Source: Acidovorax sp. HDW3
GTDB lineage: Bacteria; Pseudomonadota; Gammaproteobacteria; Burkholderiales; Burkholderiaceae_C
Length of the DNA stretch: 64,000 bases
Reading direction: 5' to 3'
NCBI RefSeq assembly: GCF_011303755.1
Contig: NZ_CP049885.1
Span: 1,346,001 to 1,410,000 of the forward strand
The notes below the pieces were generated by a model. The model saw nothing but the letters and a program-made list of their open reading frames with translations. It was not told where the DNA came from and made no database searches. This document shows positions 1 to 13,236 of this stretch, in pieces. Positions within the stretch are counted from its first letter, which is position 1; the number at the start of each line of letters is the position of its first letter. The position numbers and the translations under genes are program-made.

Positions 1-284
1 CCCTCTCCCCGGCCCTCTCCCGCAAGGGGAGAGGGTGAAAGCAGCCGGGAGGCACATCGAGCAAGCGCAAGCAGCTATGGTTTTGATAGTTCATGGCTTT
101 GGGCAAGGTGGCCGATCGGAGTTGCTCCCCTCTCCCCCTGTGGGAGAGGGGCTGGGGGAGAGGGGCTTGGCAGGCGCTGTGCCTGTATCTTTCCCCCTCT
201 CCCCGGCCCTCTCCCGCAAGGGGAGAGGGTGAAAACAGCCGAGAGGCTTATCTGGCAAGCGCAAGCAGCTATGGTTTTTGATGT
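1..284. repeat. Cluster of GC-rich palindromic repeats downstream of prpC
   Basis: This stretch has no credible gene. Two near-identical copies of an inverted repeat are present: CCCTCTCCCC at 1-10 pairs with GGGGAGAGGG at 26-35, and the same arms recur at 195-204 and 220-229. A related palindrome lies between them at about 127-166. Each outer copy is followed by a short GTGAAA tail and then by a copy of the dispersed AAGCGCAAGCAG repeat. The hairpins lie just past the prpC stop codon, so they could act as a transcription terminator. Small ORFs read across the repeats are shadows. Confidence 0.75.
57..92 (-). repeat. Dispersed repeat, copy A
   Basis: Contains AAGCGCAAGCAGCTAT followed by TTTTGATAG, so the repeat core GCTGCTTGCGCTTG lies on the minus strand. 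It is intergenic and sits next to the palindrome cluster. Confidence 0.7.
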
Positions 285-285
285 T
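251..285 (-). repeat. Dispersed repeat, copy B
   Basis: Same core as copy A (AAGCGCAAGCAGCTATGG), ending at the prpC stop codon. Copies A and B are part of a larger duplicated unit that includes the GC-rich palindrome. Confidence 0.7.
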
Positions 286-1439
286 CAGCGCGCCTCGATC
301 GGCACGAACTGCTGATCCTCCGGCCCGGTGTAATTCGCACTCGGGCGGATGATCTTGTTGTCCATCCGCTGCTCGATCACATGCGCAGCCCAGCCGCTGG
401 TGCGGGCAATGACGAACAGGGGGGTGAACATGGCAGTGGGCACCTGCATCATGTGGTAGCTGACGGCGCTGAACCAGTCGAGGTTGGGGAACATCTGCTT
501 GACCTCCCACATCACGGCTTCGAGCCGCGCGGCAATGTCGTACATCTTGGTGGCACCGGCTTCTTGCGACAGGCGCTGGGCCACGCCCTTGATGACGACG
601 TTGCGCGGGTCGCTCACGGTATAGACCGGGTGGCCAAAGCCGATCACCACCTCTTTGGCCTGCACGCGGCGGCGGATGTCGGCTTCGGCCTCGTCGGGGT
701 TGTCGTAGCGCTTTTGAATTTCAAATGCCACCTCGTTGGCGCCGCCATGCTTGGGGCCGCGCAGCGCGCCAATGGCGCCCGCGATGCTCGAATACATGTC
801 GCTGCCCGTGCCGGCGATCACCCGCGCCGTGAAGGTTGACGCATTGAACTCGTGCTCAGCGTACAGGTTGAGCGAGGTGTGCATGGCGCGCACCCAGGAT
901 GCACAAGGCTTCTCGCCGTGCAGCAGGTGCAGAAAATGCCCGCCGATGGAGTCGTCATCGGTCTCCACCTCGATGCGCCGGCCCGAGTTGCTGTAGTGGT
1001 ACCAATACAGCAGCATCGATCCCAAGCTGGCCATGAGCCGGTCGGCAATGTCACGCGCACCGGGCAGGTTGTGGTCGTCTTTTTCGGGCAGGGCGCAGCC
1101 CAGGGCCGATACGCCGGTGCGCAGCACGTCCATGGGGTGGCTGGCGGCGGGCAGATGTTCGAGCGCCGCCTTCACGCTGCCGGGCAGGCCGCGCAGGGCG
1201 CGCAGCTTGGCCTTGTAGCTTTTCAATTCGGCGCGTGTGGGCAGCTTGCCGTGCACCAGCAGGTGGGCGATTTCTTCAAACTCGCAGACCTCGGCCATGT
1301 CCAGAATGTCGTAGCCCCGGTAGTGCAGGTCGTTGCCCGTGCGGCCCACGGTGCATAGCTGGGTGTTGCCCGCCTGCACGCCCGAGAGGGCGACGGATTT
1401 TTTGCCTTTGGGGGCCAGGGCAGGGGCGCTCAGGGTCAT
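285..1439 (-). CDS. prpC: 2-methylcitrate synthase
   Basis: Condenses propionyl-CoA with oxaloacetate in the methylcitrate cycle in the cytoplasm. The 384-residue length fits a type II citrate synthase of the PrpC branch. Active-site segments are visible: GPKHGGANE and GFGHPVY carry the catalytic histidines, and [11 protein letters not shown] carries the aspartate. I chose the ATG at 1439 because a GGAGACAC ribosome site lies directly upstream and the protein then begins [10 protein letters not shown]; a start at 1484 would add 15 residues without a clear ribosome site. The gene is divergent from a short-chain acyl-CoA-type regulator, as expected for propionate metabolism. The rest of the prp operon would lie beyond the window. 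Confidence 0.93.
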   Translation of the reverse strand: MTLSAPALAPKGKKSVALSGVQAGNTQLCTVGRTGNDLHYRGYDILDMAEVCEFEEIAHLLVHGKLPTRAELKSYKAKLRALRGLPGSVKAALEHLPAASHPMDVLRTGVSALGCALPEKDDHNLPGARDIADRLMASLGSMLLYWYHYSNSGRRIEVETDDDSIGGHFLHLLHGEKPCASWVRAMHTSLNLYAEHEFNASTFTARVIAGTGSDMYSSIAGAIGALRGPKHGGANEVAFEIQKRYDNPDEAEADIRRRVQAKEVVIGFGHPVYTVSDPRNVVIKGVAQRLSQEAGATKMYDIAARLEAVMWEVKQMFPNLDWFSAVSYHMMQVPTAMFTPLFVIARTSGWAAHVIEQRMDNKIIRPSANYTGPEDQQFVPIEAR

Positions 1440-1567
1440 GGTGTCTCCAGGGTGGGGTTGCAATGCTTCGCAATTTACGCACAATGCACCCCCTCGGTAA
1501 GCCCTGAATTGGCGAATGATTGCAAAGGCTTGCCGCTTGTTTTGCGAAATTTGCGAATAAATCCACC
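1440..1567. promoter_or_regulatory. Divergent prpC/regulator control region with TTTGCGAA motifs
   Basis: The 128-bp divergent spacer carries TTTGCGAAATTTGCGAA at 1541-1557, a tandem pair of half-sites. GCTTCGCAATTT at 1465-1476 is the same motif inverted. A looser GGCGAATGATTGCAAA lies at 1511-1526. Regulators of this XRE family are known to bind TTTGCAAA-like sites near the genes they control. I infer that this is the operator for both genes; no promoter boxes are certain. Confidence 0.5.
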
Positions 1568-3007
1568 ATGAAAAAAACCTTTATGGGCGTGCGCCTGCGC
1601 CGCCTGCGCGAGGAGCGCGGCATGACCCAGGTGGCGCTGGCGCGTGCGCTGGAGTTATCAGCCAGCTACCTCAACCAGATCGAGCAAAACCAGCGCCCGC
1701 TCACCGTGCCGGTGCTGCTCAAGATCAACGCCGTGTTCGGCGTTGATGTGCAGCGCTTTTCCGACGACGACGAGGCCCGCCTGGTGGCCGGCCTGCGCGA
1801 GGCCCTGGCCGACGCGCCCCCGGGCAGCGAGGCCGTGTCGCTCGCAGAGATGCGCGAACTCGCTGCCAACATGCCCGCCCTGGCGCGCCGCCTGCTGGCG
1901 CTGCACCAGGGCCAGCGCAGCGCGCAGGAGCGCGCCGACGCCCTGGCTGCGCAACTGGGCGACGAGCGCGGCGGCCCGTTGCTGCAGGGCGCGCCGCCCG
2001 CTTATGAGGAGGTGCGCGACTTTTTCTTTTCCCGCCACAACCACATCGCTGAGCTTGACGACCTGGCCGAGCAATACGCCAGCGCCTGGGGCCTGCAGCC
2101 TGCTCGCGCGCACGAGGCGCTGGCGCAGCGCCTGCTCGCGGCCCACGGCGTGCGCTGCGTGCTCGACGATGCACCCGAGGCCAACGGGCAGGCCGACACC
2201 CCCTGGCGCCAGTTCGATCCCGCCAGCCGCGTGTTGCGCCTGGCCGCTTCTCTGGAGGCGGGGCAGCGCGCCTTTCACATGGCCACGCAGCTGGCGTTTT
2301 TGGAGTGTGCACCGCTCTTGCAGCAATTGGCCGAGGGCGCGGGCCTGGCCAGCGCCCAGGCGCGGGCGCTGGCGCGCGTCGGCCTGGCGCATTACTTCGC
2401 CGGCGCCCTGGTGCTGCCCTATGGCGCTTTTTTGCAGGCGGCGGAGAAGCTGGGCTACGACATCGACCAGCTGGGGCTGCGCTTTGGCGTCGGTTTTGAG
2501 ACCGTGTGCCACCGCCTCTCCACCTTGCAGCGCCCCCAGGCGCGGGGCGTGCCGTTTTTCTTCGTGCGCGTGGACCGGGCGGGCAACATCAGCAAGCGCC
2601 AGTCGGCCACGCACTTTCACTTCAGCAAGATCGGCGGCACCTGCCCGCTGTGGAACGTGTACGAGGCTTTTGCCCAGCCCGGGCGCATCGTGCGCCAGAT
2701 TGCCCGGATGCCCGATGGCCGCGCCTACCTGTGGGTGGCGCGCACCGTCTCGCGCCGCGCCGGCGGCTTTGGTGCGCCCGAGAAAACCTTTTCCGTCGCC
2801 CTGGGCTGCGACGTGCGCCACGCGCCGCAGCTGGTGTACGCCAAGGGCCTGGACCTGGCCGACCCCGAGGCTGGCGTGCCCATCGGCATGGGCTGCAAGG
2901 TGTGCGAGCGTGCCGCCTGCCCGCAGCGCGCCTTTCCAGCGCTGGGGCGGGCGCTGGCCGTGAACGAGAACCGCAGCGCGCTCGCGCCGTACCCGGTGGC
3001 GGGGTAA
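1568..3007 (+). CDS. XRE-family short-chain fatty acyl-CoA-type regulator
   Basis: A 479-residue transcription regulator. Residues about 5-65 form an XRE helix-turn-helix ([13 protein letters not shown], then [12 protein letters not shown]). An IrrE-like middle part follows ([18 protein letters not shown]) and then a C-terminal domain with four cysteines near the end ([12 protein letters not shown]). This layout is that of the RamB/ScfR group, which senses short-chain acyl-CoA and controls propionate or acetate metabolism. Divergence from prpC supports that role. The ATG at 1568 precedes [10 protein letters not shown]; the longer frame upstream runs through the operator region and is rejected. 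Whether it activates or represses prpC cannot be told from sequence. Confidence 0.85.
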   Translation: MKKTFMGVRLRRLREERGMTQVALARALELSASYLNQIEQNQRPLTVPVLLKINAVFGVDVQRFSDDDEARLVAGLREALADAPPGSEAVSLAEMRELAANMPALARRLLALHQGQRSAQERADALAAQLGDERGGPLLQGAPPAYEEVRDFFFSRHNHIAELDDLAEQYASAWGLQPARAHEALAQRLLAAHGVRCVLDDAPEANGQADTPWRQFDPASRVLRLAASLEAGQRAFHMATQLAFLECAPLLQQLAEGAGLASAQARALARVGLAHYFAGALVLPYGAFLQAAEKLGYDIDQLGLRFGVGFETVCHRLSTLQRPQARGVPFFFVRVDRAGNISKRQSATHFHFSKIGGTCPLWNVYEAFAQPGRIVRQIARMPDGRAYLWVARTVSRRAGGFGAPEKTFSVALGCDVRHAPQLVYAKGLDLADPEAGVPIGMGCKVCERAACPQRAFPALGRALAVNENRSALAPYPVAG

Positions 3008-3073
3008 CTGCCAAGCAGCCGCGCTAAAAAACGGCGCTATGCTGCACTGCAATGACTACAGCGCGGGGGCTGC

Positions 3074-6000
3074 ATGGCATTTCGTTCGCGTTCTCGGGGT
3101 TTTTGGCGTGCCAGCGTGGCCGTGGTGTTGCTGGGCTGGGGCGTCACGGCACTTTTGGTGCAGCAGCAGCTGCACACCGGCGCCGCATTGGCGCAGGCAC
3201 GCCTGGTCGATGAGGTGCGATCGAGCACCGACGCCCTGGCCCAGCGCATGGCCTCGTATGCCGAAGTGGTGGCCAGTGCGCGCGACATGTTCATCGTCAA
3301 CCCCGCGCTGAGCCACCAGCAGTTTGACCTGGTGGCCAGCGCGCACGACTTTCGACAGCGCTACCCCGAGCTGCGCAACCTCTCGTTTTCGCGCCTCGTG
3401 CCTGCCGCCGATCTGCCCGCCTTTGAGCAGCGTTTGCAGGCCCAGGCCCGGGCCACGGGCCTGCCTGAGCAGGGCATCATCCACCCCCGCATCGAGCGCG
3501 CCGAGCACTACATCATCGAATACCTCTGGCCCCTGGAGCGCAATGCTGGCGTGTGGGGGCTCGACATTGCGTCGCAACCCGCTAATTTGGCTGCCGTCGA
3601 GCGTGGCCGCGCCACGGGTGAAACCACGCTGTCGGCGCCTTTTGGCCTGTTGCAAGAGACCGATCAACCCCTGGCTGTGGTTTTGCGCGGCCCGGTATTC
3701 GCTGGCACGCCGGCGCAGTTCATGGGCTCGGTTGCCGTGACGCTGCGCCTGAGCGAACTGCTCGACGCCGTGCACGCGCAGGGTTTTTTGAACGGTGTGG
3801 CGCTGAAACTGGAGGACTTGGGCAGCGATACCGATCTGCAGCCGGGTGAGCCCCAGTTCATGGGGGAATTTGGCGGCTTTCCCAGTGCCGAGCAGCTGCA
3901 GCAGGGCGACTTGCAGCCCGCCCGCCGTGCGCTGCAAGTGCAGGGGCGGCGCTGGCGATTGTTGTTCGTGCCCACGCGCAACATGCTCTCGCCGGCGGAA
4001 CAGGCCTTGCCCTGGTGGATTGGCAGCGGTGGCTTGCTGGTGTCTTTGCTGCTGGGCGCCCTGGCCCATTTGCTGCTGCACCAGCGCTCACGCGCCTTGT
4101 CACACGCCGATCGCTCGCTGCTGGAGCTGCAGCGCAGCGAGGAGCGCTTTCGTGCCGTGTTCAACCAGGCCGCCGTCGGTGTGGCCCTGACCAGCGCGCA
4201 CGACGAGCGCTTTGAGCGCGTCAACCAGCGCTACTGCGACATCGTCGGCTACAGCGCCCCCGAGCTACAGGCGCGCAGCGTGCGCAGCCTGGTATCGCCC
4301 GAAGATTGGCCCGCTTACCAAGAGCAGCTGCAGCAGTTGCAGACCGGGCAGGTGGGGGCACTGCGCCTGGAGCAGCGCTTGGTGCAGTCTGGCGGCCACC
4401 CGATCTGGGTTGATTGCACGCTCTCGCGCATCGAGCAAGGCGGGGCCGAGGCGGCGTTTTACGTCAGCGTCATCCAAGACATTACGGAGCGGCGCCAGAT
4501 TCAAGAGGCGCTGCGCGCGAGTGAACAGCGCCTGCGCGCCATTCTTGACCATCTGCCAGTGGGCATCTTGCTCGTTGCGCAGGGCGAGGAGGTGGTGTTT
4601 CGCAACCGGCGCTTTGTCGAAATCACGGGCTACACCGAGGCGCAGCTGCAAAGCACGAGCAGCTGGTGGCTGCGCGCTTACCCCGACCCCCGGGTGCGCG
4701 AGCGCATCCGCAGCCACTGGCAGGTGCTGTGCGAGCAAGCACCACAGGCCGATGGGGTGATTGCTACGGGCGAATACGAAATTGTGTGCGCCGACGACAG
4801 CAAGCGCATCGTCGATATCTCGGGCGTGCTCCAGGGGGAGAACCATCTGGTGATTTTTGAAGACGTGACGGCGCAGCGCGCAGCGCAGGAAGAAATCAAC
4901 TACCTGGCGCACTACGACGCCCTGACCGAGCTGCCCAATCGCCAACAGCTGCTGCAGCTCTTGCGCCAGGTGCTTGGCGGCTGTGCCCGCTTGCACCACA
5001 GCGGCGCGCTGCTGCTGCTTGACATCGACCACTTCAAAAACCTCAACGAAACGCGCGGCCACGACTGGGGTGACCAGCTGCTGCGCCAGATGGCCGAGCG
5101 CCTGCGCGGCTGTATGCACGAGCACGCCAGTGTTGCGCGCCACGGTGATGACGAATTCGTGGTCGTGCTCGAAAGCCTGGAGGCCCAGCCGCAGCAGGCG
5201 GTCGAGCAGGCACGCGCCGAAGGCGAGCGCATTTTGCAGGTACTGCGCGCGCCCTTCATGCTGGGCGCCGAGCCCTACCATGGCAGCGTCAGCATGGGAG
5301 CCGTGGTGTTTCAGGGCCTGGGCGATACGGAGGCCGAGCTGCTCAAGAAAGCCGACCTCGCCATGCACCAGGCCAAGGCCGCCGGGCGCGACCAGCTGCA
5401 GTTCCACGACCCGCAGGTGCAGGCCGTGCTGCACGAGCGCGCGCAGCTCGAACGCTATCTGCGCGAGGGCCTGGCGCAAGGCCAGCTGGCGCTGTACTAC
5501 CAGCCGCAGATGGACATGGCCGGGCACATCATCGGCTGCGAGGCGCTCTTGCGCTGGCGCCACCCGCAGCTGGGCTTTGTCTCGCCCGCCACCTTCATCC
5601 CGCTGGCCGAAGATACGGGGCTGATCCTGCCCATTGGCCAGTGGGTGCTGCACACCGCCTGCGCCCAGCTCGCCGCCTGGGCCCGGCAGCCGGCGCTGGC
5701 GGCGTTGACGCTGGCGGTGAACGTGAGTGCGCGCCAATTCCACCAGGAGAGCTTCGTGCCCGGCGTGCTCGCCGCCATTGCCAGCGCCGGCGCCAATGCC
5801 CGCCGTCTGGAGCTCGAACTCACCGAAAGCCTGCTGCTGCAGGACGTGCAGGACACCGTGGCCAAGATGGTGCAGCTCAAGGGCTATGGCCTGCGCTTTG
5901 CGCTCGACGACTTTGGCACGGGGTATTCGTCGCTCGCCTACCTCAAGCGCCTGCCGCTGGAGCAGCTCAAGATCGACCAGGGTTTTGTGCGCGACGTGCT

Positions 6001-6220
6001 CGTCGATCCCAACGACGCCGCCATCGCCCGCACCATCGTCGCCCTGGGCAGCAGCCTGGGCCTGCGCGTGATCGCCGAGGGCGTGGAGACCGAGGCCCAG
6101 CGCGACTTTTTGCAGCGCGCCCAATGCCATGCCTGGCAGGGCTACCTCAAAAGCCCGGCCTTGCCCGCCGCCGAATTTGAGGCCCTGGTGCTGGCGCAGG
6201 CGCCGCCCGGTAACTCCTAA
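3074..6220 (+). CDS. CHASE-PAS-PAS-GGDEF-EAL cyclic-di-GMP protein
   Basis: A 1048-residue inner-membrane signalling protein. A first membrane segment lies at about residues 11-32. It is followed by a periplasmic CHASE-type sensor (about 60-250), a second membrane segment at about 313-338, two PAS domains (about 354-470 and 485-600), a GGDEF domain and an EAL domain. The GGDEF signature is altered to GDDEF at residues 691-695, so the second glycine is an aspartate and cyclase activity is doubtful. The EAL part keeps EAL at 823-825, ELTES, DDFGTGYSS and AEGVET, so it is predicted to be an active c-di-GMP phosphodiesterase. The gene appears monocistronic and ends in a repeat that can form a hairpin. 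Confidence 0.9.
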   Translation: MAFRSRSRGFWRASVAVVLLGWGVTALLVQQQLHTGAALAQARLVDEVRSSTDALAQRMASYAEVVASARDMFIVNPALSHQQFDLVASAHDFRQRYPELRNLSFSRLVPAADLPAFEQRLQAQARATGLPEQGIIHPRIERAEHYIIEYLWPLERNAGVWGLDIASQPANLAAVERGRATGETTLSAPFGLLQETDQPLAVVLRGPVFAGTPAQFMGSVAVTLRLSELLDAVHAQGFLNGVALKLEDLGSDTDLQPGEPQFMGEFGGFPSAEQLQQGDLQPARRALQVQGRRWRLLFVPTRNMLSPAEQALPWWIGSGGLLVSLLLGALAHLLLHQRSRALSHADRSLLELQRSEERFRAVFNQAAVGVALTSAHDERFERVNQRYCDIVGYSAPELQARSVRSLVSPEDWPAYQEQLQQLQTGQVGALRLEQRLVQSGGHPIWVDCTLSRIEQGGAEAAFYVSVIQDITERRQIQEALRASEQRLRAILDHLPVGILLVAQGEEVVFRNRRFVEITGYTEAQLQSTSSWWLRAYPDPRVRERIRSHWQVLCEQAPQADGVIATGEYEIVCADDSKRIVDISGVLQGENHLVIFEDVTAQRAAQEEINYLAHYDALTELPNRQQLLQLLRQVLGGCARLHHSGALLLLDIDHFKNLNETRGHDWGDQLLRQMAERLRGCMHEHASVARHGDDEFVVVLESLEAQPQQAVEQARAEGERILQVLRAPFMLGAEPYHGSVSMGAVVFQGLGDTEAELLKKADLAMHQAKAAGRDQLQFHDPQVQAVLHERAQLERYLREGLAQGQLALYYQPQMDMAGHIIGCEALLRWRHPQLGFVSPATFIPLAEDTGLILPIGQWVLHTACAQLAAWARQPALAALTLAVNVSARQFHQESFVPGVLAAIASAGANARRLELELTESLLLQDVQDTVAKMVQLKGYGLRFALDDFGTGYSSLAYLKRLPLEQLKIDQGFVRDVLVDPNDAAIARTIVALGSSLGLRVIAEGVETEAQRDFLQRAQCHAWQGYLKSPALPAAEFEALVLAQAPPGNS

Positions 6221-6272
6221 AACAATAGCTGCTAGCGCTTGCTGGTAGGGCGCTAGAGCCGTTTTTTATACT
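6216..6272 (+). repeat. Dispersed repeat, copy C, with terminator-like hairpin
   Basis: Reads AATAGCTGCTAGCGCTTGC and then GGCGCTAGAGCCGTTTTTTA. CTAGCGC and GCGCTAG are exact inverted arms followed by a T run, so this copy may terminate the upstream c-di-GMP gene. Confidence 0.65.
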
Positions 6273-6377
6273 TATTTGAGCGCAGCCGCCCAGGCCGGCA
6301 AGCGGGGAGGGCGGCGCGGTATGATCGCCGGCTGTCCGCGCCCGCCCCGGCGCCCACACACCACCAGCCCAGCCCCC

Positions 6378-9300
6378 GTGCGCCTGCAGTCCATCAAACT
6401 CTCCGGCTTCAAGTCTTTTGCCGAGCCCACCAATTTTTTGCTCCCCGGCCAGCTCGTCGGGGTGGTGGGGCCCAATGGCTGCGGCAAATCCAACATCATG
6501 GACGCCGTGCGCTGGGTGCTGGGCGAGAGCAAGGCCAGCGAGCTGCGCGGCGAGTCCATGCAGGACGTGATCTTCAACGGCACCACCAGCCGCAAGCCCG
6601 CCAGCCGCGCCAGTGTGGAGCTCACGTTCGATAACGCCGACCACCGCGCCGGCGGCCAATGGAGCCAGTTTGCCGAGATCGCCGTCAAGCGCGTGCTCAC
6701 GCGCGACGGTGGCAGCAGCTACTACATCAACAACCAGGCCGTGCGCCGGCGCGACGTGCAGGACGTGTTCCTGGGCACCGGCCTGGGCCCGCGCGCCTAC
6801 GCCATCATCGGCCAGGGCACCATCAGCCGCATCATCGAAAGCCGCCCTGAGGAGCTGCGCCTGTTCCTCGAAGAAGCGGCGGGCGTCAGCAAATACAAAG
6901 AGCGCCGGCGCGAGACCGAAAACCGCCTGGCCGACACGCGCGAGAACCTCACGCGCGTGGACGACATCCTGCGTGAGCTCAACGCCAACTTGGAAAAACT
7001 CGAAAAGCAGGCCGAGGTTGCCGCGCGCTACAACGCCCTGCACGGCGACGTCACGCTCAAGCAGCAGCAGCTGTGGTTCTTCAAGCGCGCCGAGGCCGAG
7101 GCCGAGCAAAACTGCGTGCGCACCGAGGGCCTGCAGGCCGTCAACGACCTGGAGGCGCGCATGGCCGAGCTGCGCCACGTCGAGGCCGACCTCGAAGCCA
7201 TCCGCCAGGCGCACTACGCGGCGGGCGACGCCGTCAACCAGGCCCAGGGCCAGCTCTACGAGGCCACGGCTGAAGTGGGCAAGCTCGAGGCCGAGATCCG
7301 CTACGTCGTCGAAGGCCGTCAGCGCGTGGCCCAGCGCCTGCAGCAGCTCGCAGAGCAGAGCGCGCAATGGGCCGAGCGCAGCCAAGAGGCCCAGGCCGAG
7401 CTCGAAACCCTCGAAGGCGCCGGCCTCGATGCCGAGGAGCAGGCAGAAATCCTCGCCGCCCAGCTCGAAGAACAGGCCGCGCGCCTGCCCGAGCTTGAAG
7501 ACGCGCTGCGCCAGGCGCAAGAGCGCACCAGCGGCCAGCGCGCTAGGGTGGTGCAGGTGCAGCAGCAAATCCAGGTGCTCGCAGCCGAACAGCGCAGCCT
7601 CGACGAGCAAAGCCGCCAGGCGCAGGCGCGCAGCGAACGCCTGCACCAGGAGCGCCAGGCCCTGGTTGCGCCCGATGCGGCTGAGCTCGAAGACCTGCAG
7701 GCCCAGCTGGCCGTGGCCAGCGAGGCCGCCGAGCTGGCCGAGGCCCAGCTGCACGAGTTGCAAGAGAGTCTGCCCCAGCTCGACGAGGCGCGCAGCACCG
7801 GCCAGCAGGCGGTGAACGAACAAAGCGCGCGCCAGGCCGAGCTGTCGGCGCGGCTGGAGGCGCTCAAGGCGCTGCAGGAGAAGGTCAAAGTCTCGGGCAA
7901 GCTCCAGCCCTGGCTGGCGCAGCAGGGGCTTGACGGCCTGCAGGGCCTGTGGAGCCGCATCCACATCGATCAGGGCTGGGAAAACGCCCTTGAAGCCGCG
8001 CTGCGCGAGCGCATGGGCGCGCTCGAAGTGGGCCGCCTGGAGAGCGTGCGCGGCTTTGCCGGCAGCAGCGGCCAGGGTGTGCCGCCGGCGCGCCTGGTGT
8101 TCTTCAGCCTGCAAGACTGCAGCCCCGGCGCACCCGCTGGCAGCAGCCTCCAGCCCCTGGCCGGCCTGCTGCGCGTGGCCGATGCGCCGCTGCGCGCGCT
8201 GCTCACCGACTGGCTGCAGGGCTGCTACACCGCCGCGCACCTGGACGAGGCCCTGGCCGCGCGCAACCAGCTGCAGCCGGGGGAGACGATTTTTCTCGCC
8301 AGCGGCCACGCCGTGGGCCGGCACAGCGTGGGCTTTTACGCCCAGGACTCGGAGCAGTCCGGCCTGCTGGCGCGCGCGCAGGAGATCGAACACCTGGAAA
8401 AAGAACTGCGCGCCCAGCAATACCTGTGCGACGAGGCGCGCACCGCCCTGGCCCGTGCCGAGCACCAGTACCAGGACGCCAACACCCGCCTGCAGGCCGT
8501 GCGCCGCGAAGCCAGCAGCAGCCAGGCCAGCGCGCACGCGCTGCAGGTGCAGGTGCTGCGCCTGTCGCAGCAGCTCGAACAAACGCGCGCGCGCAGCCAG
8601 CAGCTGGGCGACGACCTGGCCGAGGTGCAGGCGCAGCTGGCCGACTGGGCCGAGCGCCGCGCCCTGAGCGAGGCGCGCTTTGAAGAACTCGACCTGCAGC
8701 TGGCCGAGCAGCAAGAGGCCGAGGCGCAGCTGGGCGACGCCGTCATCGCCGCCGAACGCCGCCTGGCCGATGGCCGCGAGCAGCAGCGCAGCCTGGAGCG
8801 GCGCGCGCAGGAGGCGCAGTTTTCGCAGCGCAGCCTGCAGGCACGCCGCGCCGAGCTGGCGCGCACCATGGACACCGCCGCGCAGCAAACGCGCGCCCTG
8901 GCCGACGAGCAGCAGCGCGCCCAGGCCGAGCAAGAGCGCCTGTCGGCCGCCGCCGCCCAGGGCGGGCTGCAGGATGCCCTGGCACTGAAAATGGCGCGCG
9001 AACAGGCCCTGGCCGAATGCCGCAGCCAGTACGACGGCCTGACAGCGCAGCTGCGCGCGAGCGACGAGCGCCGCCTGCAGGCGGAAAAAACCCTGGAGCC
9101 GCTGCGCCAGCGCATCACCGAATTCCAGCTCAAGGAGCAGGCTGCGCGCCTGGGACTGGAGCAGTACAGCGAGCTGCTGACCGAGGCGCAGGCCGACCTG
9201 GCGCAGCTGGCACAGTCGATCGCCGAGGGCGGCGTGCGCCAGCACGGCCTGCAAAGCGAGATCGAGCGCCTGCACCGCGAGATTGCCGCGCTGGGCGCGG

Positions 9301-9908
9301 TCAACCTGGCGGCGCTCGAAGAGCTGGGCCTGGCGCGCGAGCGCAAGACCTTCCTCGACGCCCAGACCGAAGACCTGACGCTGGCCATGAACACCCTGGA
9401 GGCGGCGATCGCCAAGATCGACGCCGAGACGCGCGAGCTGCTCTCGGGCACGTTCGACACCGTCAATGGCCACTTTGGCCGCATGTTCCCCGAGCTGTTT
9501 GGCGGCGGCCAGGCCAGGCTCATCATCACCGGCGATGAAATCCTCGACTCCGGCGTGCAGGTCATGGCGCAGCCGCCGGGCAAGAAGAACCAGACCATCC
9601 ACCTGCTCTCGGGCGGCGAGAAGGCCCTGACGGCCATCGCCCTGGTGTTTGCCATCTTCCAGCTCAACCCGGCGCCGTTTTGCCTGCTCGACGAGGTCGA
9701 TGCGCCGCTGGACGACGCCAACACCGAGCGCTACGCCAAACTGGTGTCGGCCATGAGCAGCGGCACGCAGTTCCTCTTCATCAGCCACAACAAAATCGCC
9801 ATGGAAATGGCCCAGCAACTCATTGGCGTGACCATGCAGGAGCAGGGCGTTTCACGTATCGTCGCGGTCGATATGGAATCGGCCCTGTCCATGGCCGAGA
9901 TGGCCTGA
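6378..9908 (+). CDS. smc: Chromosome segregation protein SMC
   Basis: The condensin ATPase that organises and helps segregate the chromosome. With the GTG start at 6378 it has 1176 residues and opens with RLQSIKLSGFKSF, the usual SMC N-terminus. The Walker A motif GPNGCGKS is at 31-38. Two long coiled coils surround a hinge near residues 510-640. The ABC signature LLSGGEKAL and Walker B CLLDEVDAPLDD lie near the C-terminus. The frame is open further upstream, but that extension is rich in Pro and Arg and unlike the family. The zipA-like gene follows 11 bp downstream and ligA after that, suggesting an operon of chromosome and division genes. Confidence 0.93.
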   Translation: MRLQSIKLSGFKSFAEPTNFLLPGQLVGVVGPNGCGKSNIMDAVRWVLGESKASELRGESMQDVIFNGTTSRKPASRASVELTFDNADHRAGGQWSQFAEIAVKRVLTRDGGSSYYINNQAVRRRDVQDVFLGTGLGPRAYAIIGQGTISRIIESRPEELRLFLEEAAGVSKYKERRRETENRLADTRENLTRVDDILRELNANLEKLEKQAEVAARYNALHGDVTLKQQQLWFFKRAEAEAEQNCVRTEGLQAVNDLEARMAELRHVEADLEAIRQAHYAAGDAVNQAQGQLYEATAEVGKLEAEIRYVVEGRQRVAQRLQQLAEQSAQWAERSQEAQAELETLEGAGLDAEEQAEILAAQLEEQAARLPELEDALRQAQERTSGQRARVVQVQQQIQVLAAEQRSLDEQSRQAQARSERLHQERQALVAPDAAELEDLQAQLAVASEAAELAEAQLHELQESLPQLDEARSTGQQAVNEQSARQAELSARLEALKALQEKVKVSGKLQPWLAQQGLDGLQGLWSRIHIDQGWENALEAALRERMGALEVGRLESVRGFAGSSGQGVPPARLVFFSLQDCSPGAPAGSSLQPLAGLLRVADAPLRALLTDWLQGCYTAAHLDEALAARNQLQPGETIFLASGHAVGRHSVGFYAQDSEQSGLLARAQEIEHLEKELRAQQYLCDEARTALARAEHQYQDANTRLQAVRREASSSQASAHALQVQVLRLSQQLEQTRARSQQLGDDLAEVQAQLADWAERRALSEARFEELDLQLAEQQEAEAQLGDAVIAAERRLADGREQQRSLERRAQEAQFSQRSLQARRAELARTMDTAAQQTRALADEQQRAQAEQERLSAAAAQGGLQDALALKMAREQALAECRSQYDGLTAQLRASDERRLQAEKTLEPLRQRITEFQLKEQAARLGLEQYSELLTEAQADLAQLAQSIAEGGVRQHGLQSEIERLHREIAALGAVNLAALEELGLARERKTFLDAQTEDLTLAMNTLEAAIAKIDAETRELLSGTFDTVNGHFGRMFPELFGGGQARLIITGDEILDSGVQVMAQPPGKKNQTIHLLSGGEKALTAIALVFAIFQLNPAPFCLLDEVDAPLDDANTERYAKLVSAMSSGTQFLFISHNKIAMEMAQQLIGVTMQEQGVSRIVAVDMESALSMAEMA

Positions 9909-9919
9909 AAATAGCAACC

Positions 9920-13236
<3,317 letters not shown>

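Noticed and set aside
1658-3052. 464-codon minus frame in the XRE regulator
   Set aside because: Shadow of the regulator gene; no ribosome site and no recognisable domain.
4265-6130. 621-codon minus frame within the c-di-GMP gene
   Set aside because: Complement of well-supported GGDEF/EAL coding sequence; composition is Leu/Gln/His rich without domains.
6147-9818. 1223-codon open frame antisense to smc
   Set aside because: It mirrors the GC-rich codon pattern of smc, is low in complexity (Leu, Gln, Ala, Arg) and has no domain; smc itself has all motifs.
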